The notes under the pieces were generated by a model. The model did not search any database. It saw nothing but the letters and a program-made list of their open reading frames with translations, and was not told the origin of the DNA. The translations under genes and the position numbers were made by a program. A stretch of 64,000 nt of DNA. Source: Planctomycetaceae bacterium. Lineage in GTDB: Bacteria; Planctomycetota; Planctomycetia; Pirellulales; Pirellulaceae. Below, one piece after another: positions 1 through 7,717 of the stretch; the first letter of the stretch is position 1; each line of letters opens with the position of its first letter. Location of the stretch: positions 930,001-994,000 of the forward strand of contig JACKHM010000002.1 in assembly GCA_020638995.1 (NCBI GenBank), written 5' to 3'.

Positions 1-1
1 G

Positions 2-415
2 CAAACCGGGCAAATTCAATCGCAGGGATTTGGCTTCTATCCGGAAATCGAAAAAGTCATCATCCGCTTATTTACCGGCGACGGAGCTGTTCGCGATGAA
101 TCGACAAAAGCCGCATCCATCAAGCCATCATTGTTGACGCACCGGTTGATCGTCCGCGTTGACCGAGATCAGTTCGAAAATGGGTTGAAAGTTAAAGATG
201 GTTGGGTTGGTTCAGGTGTCGACTATCACTTACTCAACCGCAACTGCACACACTTCGGCCATGCGATCATGACCGCGATCCAACTCAACGCGCCGCCACC
301 TGAGTTTGGCGAGCGTCCGGCAACCTATCTCTCCCGGCTGATGAACCTGAATCTCGGTCGAACGGACGCTAGCAACGAACAACTGCCCGCAACCTTTGTC
401 AACGGTCGGCGATAA
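2..415 (+). CDS. C-terminal part of a papain/NlpC-like protein (5' end outside window)
   Basis: The reading frame is open from the left edge to a TAA stop, so only the last 137 residues or so are visible. The only strong local signature is YHLLNRNCTHFG at about 80 codons into the visible part: a Cys next to Asn, with a His two residues later, as in the catalytic block of several papain-fold hydrolases (DUF4105, PPPDE and NlpC/P60 relatives). No signal peptide or membrane segment is visible because the N-terminus is missing. The next gene on the same strand, 111 bp on, encodes a permuted papain-like lipoprotein, which agrees with a hydrolase role in the cell envelope. Family assignment is tentative; that the region is coding is fairly safe from the long open frame. 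Confidence 0.6.
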   Translation, partial: QTGQIQSQGFGFYPEIEKVIIRLFTGDGAVRDESTKAASIKPSLLTHRLIVRVDRDQFENGLKVKDGWVGSGVDYHLLNRNCTHFGHAIMTAIQLNAPPPEFGERPATYLSRLMNLNLGRTDASNEQLPATFVNGRR

Positions 416-526
416 TCCGAGAATTAGGCTCGCGTCATACGTGTTCGCCTTGCATTTTGACTCGCAAGTCGTTATTCACCACCCGCGCTCATCTCCAACC
501 GACGCTCGCCAAACAGGCTCGGAACA

Positions 527-1435
527 ATGCCGCGACCCGCAAGATCATCGAGTGAGGTAGCACTCGCTCTCCCTGACTTAGCCCTTCTCGTCGTTGCTCT
601 CGTATGCTTCGTTGGTTGTGCAACTGTATCACAAGAAGCTCGGCATTCTCCCGCTCAGCCCGACTTCCGCAATCCGCTGGCGATGCGAGCAGGTGATACC
701 ACGACTGAGCCGAACCAACTCGTTGCGTTTTCCGACGAGGCGGTGCGTTTGATTGACGACTCGCTTGTCAACTTGATGCGAGGAGATCGAATAATTGCCT
801 GGGACACTTGGGCGCGTGACAATTTGCAAGACGGCGACATCGTCTTTTTGCAGTCCAGGAGCAATTGGGTTTGGGGAGTCATCGAGCTATCGCAGCTCAC
901 GCGAGATGTAACCGATAGCGACTTTACACACGTAGCCTTGGCAGCGGTCGAGGAGGGCGAGGTATTTTTGTACGACATCGACACTCCCGGACCAGGCCGC
1001 ACGCGGTTTGGGGCGATGATGGCTGACTCGCAAACCGCAGCCGTCGCGGTGAAACGCTTGCGCCCGGAGTTTCAACCCTACGTGCCCGATGCCATCCAGT
1101 ACTGTCGTGACGTGTATAACAGTCGTTTGCCTTTCGACAAACAGTTAAAACTTGACAATGACCGACTCTATTGCGCCGAGTTAATTGAAGTTGCCTTTCG
1201 TTCCGCTGGCCTCGAACTCTCGCAACCCACTCGATGGGAGTCATTGCCCGGACTCGACAAGCACCCTCTTGCCGTAAGAACAATCGCGTGGGCCAACTCC
1301 ACGCAGCCGGAAGAGTTCGTCGTCGTTCCGGGCAACGAAAAGATCGGCATCTGGGCGAGTCCTGGACTGTACCTCGTATTGCCATTGACGGACGCCAAAG
1401 TGCCGCCCGCGGCCTCCGCGTCAAGCGAGCCGTAA
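527..1435 (+). CDS. YiiX/YebB-like permuted papain-fold lipoprotein
   Basis: 302 residues. The N-terminus is a lipoprotein signal: a hydrophobic stretch at about residues 13-30 ends in FVGC, placing the lipidated Cys at residue 31, so the protein should be membrane-anchored outside the cytoplasm. The core matches the circularly permuted papain-like family that includes YiiX: DGDIVFLQS at about 102-110, then the likely catalytic His135 in DFTHVALA, then the likely catalytic Cys216 in RLYCAELIEVAF. These enzymes are thought to hydrolyse amide or ester bonds in lipids or peptides; the substrate here is unknown. The gene follows a truncated papain-like gene and its last 15 bp overlap the end of the convergent sufES gene. 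A more distant relative lies at 47552-48910 on the other strand. Confidence 0.8.
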   Translation: MPRPARSSSEVALALPDLALLVVALVCFVGCATVSQEARHSPAQPDFRNPLAMRAGDTTTEPNQLVAFSDEAVRLIDDSLVNLMRGDRIIAWDTWARDNLQDGDIVFLQSRSNWVWGVIELSQLTRDVTDSDFTHVALAAVEEGEVFLYDIDTPGPGRTRFGAMMADSQTAAVAVKRLRPEFQPYVPDAIQYCRDVYNSRLPFDKQLKLDNDRLYCAELIEVAFRSAGLELSQPTRWESLPGLDKHPLAVRTIAWANSTQPEEFVVVPGNEKIGIWASPGLYLVLPLTDAKVPPAASASSEP

Positions 1436-3133
1436 TCGGCCCAGCGCGAACTCTAGAGCACCGTACAACGCATCTATATCGGCCCTCGTCGTGTAGAGGC
1501 CAAAGCTGGCACGAACCGTCGCACTGACACCCAACAAATCATGCAACGGCATCGTACAATGGTGCCCGTGCCGCACGAAAACTCCACGCCGATCGAGCAA
1601 CTGAGCAAGGTCTTCAGGATGTGCATCTTCGATCGTAAAGCTGACGATCGCTCCTTTATGTTCCGGCGCGGGGCCGTAAATCCGCAACCCCGAGAGTTCG
1701 GTCAGCTTTTGATGCGCATAAGTGAGCAACTCTTGTTCATGCGAGTGCAAAGCGTCGAAGCCGATGCCGGCGACATAATCGATTGCCGTGCCCAAAGCGA
1801 TCGCCTGCGCAATTTGTCCAGTGCCCGCCTCAAACTTTGCGGGCGTTGCAGCCCAGGTCGAGTGGTCGCGATAAACACGATCGATCATATGCCCGCCAAA
1901 CAGGATCGGATCGGTCTCCGCTAACAGATCTTGCTTGCCGTACAAGATACCAACGCCACTGGGGCCATAAAGTTTGTGAGCAGAGAACGCGAGGAAATCG
2001 ATGTCGGCGTCGATGACGTCGGTTTGCAAATGCGGAACGCTTTGGGCACCATCCACGACAATAATTGCACCGACGTCATGTGCCTTTCGCGCAAGTTCCT
2101 TCACCGGATTGATCGTGCCCAACACATTAGACATGCCGGTAACTGCGAGGATTTTCGTATTCTCCGTTAAGACTTCAGGCAGTCGATCAAGATCAAGGCG
2201 ACCATCTTCCGTCAACGGAATGAAACGACAGGCCGCACCGGTTTGCAGAGCGACTTGTTGCCAAGGCACAAAATTGGCGTGATGCTCCATCTCGTTCAAG
2301 AGAATCTCGTCACCCGGTTTCAGATGCCGCTTACCCCAGCCAAAGGCAACCAGATTCAGTGACATCGTCGAACCGGAAGTAAAAATCACTTCGTCGACAC
2401 TCTCGGCATTGATCAATTCGGCGACTTTGTTTCTGGCAAGTTCGAGTTGTTCATCGACCAACGCGCCAAACTCGTAGACACCTCGATACGCGTTGGCGTA
2501 AAAGTTCTCATAGACTTCCCGCTCTTTGTCGATTACGCATTGGGGCTTCTGAGCCGATGATCCGCTATCCAAGTACGTCAAGACTTGGCCGCTGGACAAT
2601 GTTTTATTGAAGATCGGAAAGTCACGGCGAGCCTCCATACCTGGCTTCTTCTTGGAGCTCGATAACGTCCTTTTGGGGCTTCGGTCAATTTGCGGAGTGT
2701 GCTCCAGCTTGAGCGCCTGCGCCGCGATCGAACGAATTCGCTGGTACATCGCGTTAAGGCCATTCTTTCGCTGGACCCCGATTTGCCGTTCGAGACCGAT
2801 CTTCTCGAACACGCCGCGTACATCGATTTCCAGGATCTCGGATGCGGGCTTGCCCGACAGCAAAGCTCTTAGCAGGTAGATCATGGCGTTAACGATGCCA
2901 GCGTCGCTATTTGCCAGGAAGGTCACGATGGGATTCGCGTCATCGCTGGTCTCTGCGACCAGCCAGACCTGGGACTGGCAGCCGTGAACCTTGTTCGCTT
3001 CGATTCGTTGCTCCTCCGGCAACTCTGGCAGAGTCCTTCCCCACTCCTCAAGTTGTTGAATTCGCTCACGATCGTCGAGGTCTTCTAAGTCCTCAATGAT
3101 TTCTTCGATGGTCAGTTCTGAAGACAGGGACAC
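1421..3133 (-). CDS. sufS: SufE-SufS fusion, cysteine desulfurase with its sulfur acceptor
   Basis: 570 residues made of two proteins that are normally separate. Residues 1-145 are SufE, with the sulfur-accepting Cys52 in KVHGCQSQVWL. A basic linker (about 150-170) leads into SufS, a class V aminotransferase-fold cysteine desulfurase: HHANFVPW around 284-291, VDGAQS around 360, the PLP lysine K387 in SAHKLYG, and active-site Cys526 in RHGHHCTMPL. SufS takes sulfur from cysteine as a persulfide and SufE receives it for Fe-S cluster assembly by SufBCD, which is not in this window. Fusion fixes donor and acceptor 1:1. A Met at residue 166, just before SufS begins, could in principle allow internal initiation. 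The gene is transcribed away from the EF-hand gene; its 3' end overlaps the convergent lipoprotein gene. Confidence 0.92.
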   Translation of the reverse strand: MSLSSELTIEEIIEDLEDLDDRERIQQLEEWGRTLPELPEEQRIEANKVHGCQSQVWLVAETSDDANPIVTFLANSDAGIVNAMIYLLRALLSGKPASEILEIDVRGVFEKIGLERQIGVQRKNGLNAMYQRIRSIAAQALKLEHTPQIDRSPKRTLSSSKKKPGMEARRDFPIFNKTLSSGQVLTYLDSGSSAQKPQCVIDKEREVYENFYANAYRGVYEFGALVDEQLELARNKVAELINAESVDEVIFTSGSTMSLNLVAFGWGKRHLKPGDEILLNEMEHHANFVPWQQVALQTGAACRFIPLTEDGRLDLDRLPEVLTENTKILAVTGMSNVLGTINPVKELARKAHDVGAIIVVDGAQSVPHLQTDVIDADIDFLAFSAHKLYGPSGVGILYGKQDLLAETDPILFGGHMIDRVYRDHSTWAATPAKFEAGTGQIAQAIALGTAIDYVAGIGFDALHSHEQELLTYAHQKLTELSGLRIYGPAPEHKGAIVSFTIEDAHPEDLAQLLDRRGVFVRHGHHCTMPLHDLLGVSATVRASFGLYTTRADIDALYGALEFALGRLRLA

Positions 3134-3446
3134 CTGTGGCCTCTAGCGGTATGCGATCGCACGGTAGTTCTCGCTTATTCTAAGACTCGACGTGGATCTG
3201 TCCAAGTCGTGACCGTGGAGCTAGTTCTGACGTGTGGTCGCCGAGCAGGTGCGTTATCTCTTCGCACTGTGATGATAACCACCTGCCAAACTCACGTGGT
3301 CGCGAAAAGATCGTGGAACTTTTTCATTAGACAACGGTGTAGAAAATGGTTACTAACATACGTTTCTAGTCCCCGTAACAAATCAACAGCGATCGCACAT
3401 CCAGCGATCTCCCCCTCTCCACCGCTTTGATAATAGGAGTACTCGC
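3134..3446. other. Divergent intergenic region between sufES and the EF-hand gene
   Basis: 313 bp without a convincing gene; it must carry the promoters of both flanking genes. The notable content is a long bulged stem-loop at 3245-3286 (separate entry). A weak promoter-like pair reading to the right, TAGACA at 3328-3333 and TACTAA 17 bp later, could serve the EF-hand gene, but the second hexamer is a poor match. A purine-rich GGAG lies just before the ATG at 3447. Confidence 0.5.
3245..3286. promoter_or_regulatory. Bulged 13-bp stem-loop upstream of sufES
   Basis: GCAGGTG (3245-3251), one unpaired C, then GTTATC (3253-3258) pair with GATAAC (3274-3279) and CACCTGC (3280-3286), leaving a 15-nt loop. 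All 13 pairs are Watson-Crick. It lies 112 bp upstream of the sufES start and 160 bp upstream of the EF-hand start, with no U-tract after it on either strand, so it does not look like a terminator. It could be an operator for a dimeric regulator or a leader RNA structure; nothing in the sequence decides between these. Confidence 0.45.
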
Positions 3447-4586
3447 ATGCGTAAGGACATCACAGGTTGGCTCGCCTTCATGGCGGCAACTGCGATCACT
3501 TTCTCAATGATTGACACTAGCACGGCTACAGCACAACCACCGGGCCGCGGCCCTGGAGTAGCTGGCCCCGGCGGGCCATGGCGCGGCGGACCACCTAACC
3601 TCGGCGAGTTGTTCTCGCGGATGGATAAGAACAACGATGGCAAGCTGTCGAAAGACGAAGTTCCGGACCAGCTGTGGAACTTTCTGTCGCGAGCAGATGC
3701 CAATCACGATGGCGAAGTCACAAGGGATGAAGCCTCCCGAAAGATGTCAGACCGGCGTCCCGATGGTGTTCGAACTGAGCAGCGCCTGCCCGATTCATCC
3801 CCCAATGACCGCCCGCGCGGCGATCAGCCTCGAACGCAAGAGTCACGTCCTCCCATGCCACCGTCGCGCGGTGATTCTGCACGTGCAGCGGATCGCGGTC
3901 CACGTGACGCTAGTCCCGAACGTGGCCGTCCCACCCCTCCGCGTCCGTCTCACGAACCAAGTCATCGACCAACTGACCGACCGGAGGTCACACGTCGCGG
4001 ACCTGGACCATTCGATCCAAACGCGTTCTTCGACCGCTTGGACAAAAACAACGATGGCAGCTTGAGCCGCGACGAATTCAAAGCCGTCGCTGAGTTGCAT
4101 CGAAACTTCACCGTGCCACACGCACCTAAGGCATTCGGCGACAACCGCCCTCCCTTCGGTCCCCCGTGGGCTGGACATCGACCCGGCGATTCTCGCGGAC
4201 CAAACGGATTCTCGGGCAGCCCTCCATCATCGCGATTGGGACAAGGCTCACACTTCGGCAACCCGCCCTTCGGCCCACCTTGGGCGCGACATCGACCACA
4301 TCGTGATAACGTACGGGCGCACGGTCACGGTTCGCATCGTTCACATGATGGTCATCACGGTCGATTCCATGGCAAGAAGAAGCATCGTGGTGACGCTGGT
4401 TCACGTGACAAGAAACCACACAACTCAAAACACGAAAAGAAGAAGTGTTCTGACTCTGACCGTCCCGATAAACGTGACCGAACGGACGCATCGACTCCAC
4501 AACCGAATGTTGAACTCACCTCAGCATCGCCCAGTGATGTCTCGGTAACTTCGGCGGCTCCAGCAACCGCGGCTTTACCGCTGTAG
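3447..4586 (+). CDS. Secreted EF-hand protein with Pro/Arg-rich and His-rich regions
   Basis: 379 residues starting with a signal peptide (charged start, hydrophobic 8-22, Ala-rich cleavage region ending near TATAQ at 30). Three EF-hand calcium loops are visible: DKNNDGKLSKDE at 60-71, DANHDGEVTRDE at 84-95, and DKNNDGSLSRDE at 199-210. All keep Asp/Asn at positions 1, 3 and 5 and Glu at 12. Between loops 2 and 3 lies a Pro/Arg/Asp-rich disordered stretch. After about residue 270 the chain becomes rich in His, Lys and Gly, suggesting metal or polyanion binding. A good ribosome site (AGGAG) precedes the ATG. Such EF-hand proteins are common among exported planctomycete proteins; calcium binding follows from the loops, but the function is not known. 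Confidence 0.8.
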   Translation: MRKDITGWLAFMAATAITFSMIDTSTATAQPPGRGPGVAGPGGPWRGGPPNLGELFSRMDKNNDGKLSKDEVPDQLWNFLSRADANHDGEVTRDEASRKMSDRRPDGVRTEQRLPDSSPNDRPRGDQPRTQESRPPMPPSRGDSARAADRGPRDASPERGRPTPPRPSHEPSHRPTDRPEVTRRGPGPFDPNAFFDRLDKNNDGSLSRDEFKAVAELHRNFTVPHAPKAFGDNRPPFGPPWAGHRPGDSRGPNGFSGSPPSSRLGQGSHFGNPPFGPPWARHRPHRDNVRAHGHGSHRSHDGHHGRFHGKKKHRGDAGSRDKKPHNSKHEKKKCSDSDRPDKRDRTDASTPQPNVELTSASPSDVSVTSAAPATAALPL

Positions 4587-4612
4587 TCATTAGCTCGACT
4601 TTGCGATTGTCC

Positions 4613-4648
4613 GGTCGTCGAACGAGGTTTGCGCATCGTTCGACGACC
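4613..4648. terminator. Hairpin between convergent genes, likely bidirectional terminator
   Basis: A perfect 13-bp stem: GGTCGTCGAACGA at 4613-4625 pairs with TCGTTCGACGACC at 4636-4648 around a 10-nt loop. It sits 26 bp after the EF-hand stop and 32 bp before the end of the minus-strand permease gene. The plus-strand exit sequence is T-rich but interrupted (GTTTGCTTTCTT), so termination is plausible but not textbook. Confidence 0.6.
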
Positions 4649-4680
4649 GTTTGCTTTCTTGATGTAACCGCAGAGAACTC

Positions 4681-6543
4681 CTACTCCGGAACCCGTGCAA
4701 GGATTTCAAGTATTCGAGGCTCGCGCTGCTGTAGCCACCTTCCCTGCCACTCCAGTACAACGAGATAGAACCAGACTACTAGCACTGCCTCAACCAGAGA
4801 TATCAGCAAATAGATAGGGACTCCGTTCACATCTGTGACAAAGGCAAACAATAGTTCGATGCCTAGCGCACTTGTCGCTGGTAGCAATGCGATTGGAAAT
4901 GCCATCATCACGAACATCTGCACTAGGAAGAGCTTGAAATTTGGACTTGCTGGTTTCAAAGTTCCATTCGCCACGGGCATGGGAGCGAGAATCGAAGATG
5001 TATTACCGAGCAGACAAACGAGTAAGTAGGCTGGAACCAGTTGCACCAACGTCGCAAGCAGATGGGTAACTCGCATCTCCAGGAACAACTGCAGGACGCC
5101 AAACAGTAGGACCGTGATGCATCCGGCGACGGGTACGATTGCGAGGTTCTTGCCGAGCAACACGTCGCGACGAGTAACCGGCAAAAGCACAAATGCACGG
5201 AAAGCGCCGCGATCCATCCCAAATATATTGGACATCAACTGAGCTAGTCCGAACAACATCACTCCAATGATGCCAATCGCGATGAATGGCGGCACCATTG
5301 TCAACTCTGGCCGGCGCAACTCCCGCCCCGGTCCCAGAATTGTTACGCCGCCGAAGAGCCCCACCATGATCAAGGGTGTCAGCAACGCCATCTTCGACTC
5401 TGGTGCCCGCAAGATCGACCGAAAACTCGCCAACGCTACGGCACTAACCGGCTCGGTGACGAGTGGAATCTTTGTTTCCAGGCTGTTACTCAGCTGCGCT
5501 GGCTCGTCGTTGTCGGCCCTCGCCTTTGTCGCAGCACGCTTTGGTCCCGCACGCGTGCCCGTGTAAAAACGCATGGTCGAAGCGTAGCATCGCCACAAGC
5601 TCAATCCGCCGACACCAAACATCACGATCGAAGCGAGCATGCCGGGCCAGATGCTTCCCATCGCGGCAGCGCGTACGCCGTACGGCAGCCAACCGAACGG
5701 TACGAATTTGTTCGTCAGTAAAGCAGTATCGACAAACCCTCGGTACAGAGCCGAATTCGTCTGAGCTCTACCCGACTTGTGACGTCCATCGATCTCTTTC
5801 AATCGACGCTCGTTCTCGGCGACATCAATTTCTCCAGCTTGCAACTGACGCATTAGCTCACGCACTTCTTCCTGATACTTCTGAGCATGCTGCTTCTGGC
5901 CTTCGCTACGACTCCGCATAAAAGCGATGTTGACGAACTGTGGCGTCTGGACTGCCAAGATAAAGAGCATCGTTATCGCGACGAGAATCGACTTGCGGCG
6001 CCGTTTATTTTCCATCAATGTTGCCAGCCATCCGCGAAGCTGATAGGTGAGCGCCGTCACCATCAAAAGAAACGAGATTAGTAATGGCAAGATCACAATC
6101 ATCTGGGGGCCCAACGCTAAGATGAACGCCAGCGCAAGTCCCAGCATGCCCGGTACGAAGACGATGATCGGCAAACTCAGTAACGAACTCGCGTAGTTCA
6201 AAAAGAACACACCCGACAGCGATAGCGGCAAATGCAACAGCCGGTCCAGAGAAAGCAACTCGGAACGCTGCAGCTCCGTCATCAGTCCGATCCCCCACAC
6301 AAGGAGAAACACGGCCAAGACGGCATCCCACGTCAGCATCAGCACGTCCGGACTGAACTCTTTTGCCCTTAATACAACGGTCCCGCTAATCAGCGCGGCG
6401 AAGAACAAAACGACAGATGCGACAATTGCACAAACGACAAAGAGCGTCGTAAGGACTGCATTTAATGTTCCCGACCCTCGCCATTGGTTGCTGCTAATTC
6501 GCCAACGCAGCCAAAGGATCGTTCGCAGGTGCTCAAGACTCAC
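4681..6543 (-). CDS. ABC-2 type transporter, large permease subunit
   Basis: About 620 residues from a GTG at 6543. That start is favoured over an upstream ATG (6585) because GAGGAG sits seven bases before it and it overlaps the end of the ATPase gene by only 11 bp. The protein has two halves, each with several long hydrophobic segments (for example FVVCAIVASVVLFFAALIS near the N-terminus and repeated helices in the last 200 residues), separated by a charged soluble region around residues 200-280 (Glu/Arg/Lys-rich). This is the look of ABC-2 exporters with a fused pair of membrane domains. It is translationally coupled to the ATPase at 6533-7366. The exported substrate cannot be deduced. Confidence 0.82.
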   Translation of the reverse strand: MSLEHLRTILWLRWRISSNQWRGSGTLNAVLTTLFVVCAIVASVVLFFAALISGTVVLRAKEFSPDVLMLTWDAVLAVFLLVWGIGLMTELQRSELLSLDRLLHLPLSLSGVFFLNYASSLLSLPIIVFVPGMLGLALAFILALGPQMIVILPLLISFLLMVTALTYQLRGWLATLMENKRRRKSILVAITMLFILAVQTPQFVNIAFMRSRSEGQKQHAQKYQEEVRELMRQLQAGEIDVAENERRLKEIDGRHKSGRAQTNSALYRGFVDTALLTNKFVPFGWLPYGVRAAAMGSIWPGMLASIVMFGVGGLSLWRCYASTMRFYTGTRAGPKRAATKARADNDEPAQLSNSLETKIPLVTEPVSAVALASFRSILRAPESKMALLTPLIMVGLFGGVTILGPGRELRRPELTMVPPFIAIGIIGVMLFGLAQLMSNIFGMDRGAFRAFVLLPVTRRDVLLGKNLAIVPVAGCITVLLFGVLQLFLEMRVTHLLATLVQLVPAYLLVCLLGNTSSILAPMPVANGTLKPASPNFKLFLVQMFVMMAFPIALLPATSALGIELLFAFVTDVNGVPIYLLISLVEAVLVVWFYLVVLEWQGRWLQQREPRILEILARVPE

Positions 6544-7366
6544 GAGGCAACTCCTCGGAGTCATGAGCTTCCTCGTCAGGCTCAATTAGCGCATTTGACG
6601 TTGAACCTCCGGCGAGCCAACTCAAGTTCGGCTTCTTATCCTCCGGCGTACCGACTTTTTCCAGGAACACCTGTTCGAGTGAACTACCTCGGCGAAGGTC
6701 GTCTAAAGAACATTGTTCCACCAGCTTGCCGCTCGCAATGATGCCGACATGCGTGCAGATCCGTTCGACGATCTCCAACACATGCGAAGTGACGAACACA
6801 GTCGATCCGCGAGACACAAAACTAGCCAACAAGTCACGGATCACGCGCGAGGTAACCGCATCAACACCCTCGAACGGTTCGTCAAGGAACAGCAAATCCG
6901 GATTGGGTAATAGAGCGCCTGCGAGCGCTAACTTCTTCTTCATGCCATGCGAATACTCCAGCGTCAGCTTCTTGTCGACGCCTTCCAAACGCAGTAATGA
7001 CAGCAACTCCTCCGATCGGCTGCGAATAGTGTCTCGGGGCAGCAGGTGCATGCGACCCACAAACGTCAAGTACTCCCGAGCGGTCAAGTTGTCGAACAGG
7101 GCCAAATCCTCGGGGACTACTCCAATCTGCTTCTTAACTGCGATTGCTTCATCCGGATTCCATGGATTGAGCCCCAGCAACGAGACCTGCCCCGATGAAG
7201 GAGCAAGAATCCCGGTAAGCATTTTAATGGTAGTCGACTTGCCTGCGCCGTTAGGTCCCAAAAATCCATACAACGTACCTCGCGAGACTTGCAGATTCAC
7301 TTCTTTAACCGCACCGAAGTCGTCAAAGAACCGCGTCAGCATCTTGGTCTCGATTGCAAAGCTCAT
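6533..7366 (-). CDS. ABC transporter ATP-binding protein (ABC-2 exporter partner)
   Basis: 277 residues if translation starts at ATG 7366 (MSFAIETKML), where homology to ABC ATPases begins; the open frame runs further upstream and an ATG at 7446 cannot be excluded. Walker A is GPNGAGKST, the Q-loop region reads KKQIGVVPEDL, the signature is the variant YSHGMKKKLALAGAL (LSGGQ position is YSHGM), Walker B is LLFLDEPFEGVD, and the switch His is in VTSHVLE. This CcmA-like class powers ABC-2 exporters such as antibiotic, lipid or Na+ exporters. The stop codon overlaps the start of the permease gene, so the two form an operon. Confidence 0.88.
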   Translation of the reverse strand: MSFAIETKMLTRFFDDFGAVKEVNLQVSRGTLYGFLGPNGAGKSTTIKMLTGILAPSSGQVSLLGLNPWNPDEAIAVKKQIGVVPEDLALFDNLTAREYLTFVGRMHLLPRDTIRSRSEELLSLLRLEGVDKKLTLEYSHGMKKKLALAGALLPNPDLLFLDEPFEGVDAVTSRVIRDLLASFVSRGSTVFVTSHVLEIVERICTHVGIIASGKLVEQCSLDDLRRGSSLEQVFLEKVGTPEDKKPNLSWLAGGSTSNALIEPDEEAHDSEELPRES

Positions 7367-7717
7367 TGGCAACCCGTCTTTGAGAATGCGTCGCGTATGG
7401 GGCGAAAACCCAAAATCATAACTCCGCCTTGGTGTTCGTCCTACCATGGTTGAGCTTGGAAATTGACGCATCCTCGCGATGTAACGAGACCAATAATTTA
7501 CTGTGCGCACGACCGCGTCTCGACTCGACAACCGACTTTGCTTTACCGCCAACAAGCGAAGGACTATAGTAAGAGGCACAAGAGCAACCCCTTCCTCAGA
7601 CTTATAAGTTCCCGCCACCAAATCGCTGAGGCATCCCACGCTGTTGCGACCGTGATGTTCGCGTTTCGTGAATTAGTGACTTGGGTTATCTCACCGCACG
7701 ATCGTGGAGACATGTGC
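7367..7717. other. Divergent intergenic region, ABC ATPase versus DUF1549 gene
   Basis: 351 bp. Open frames from both flanking genes extend into it, but similarity to their families begins only at the starts chosen here. I see no RNA gene and no strong promoter pair. A CCTCAG/CTGAGG inverted pair around 7595-7635 has a 25-nt loop and is weak. Confidence 0.4.
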
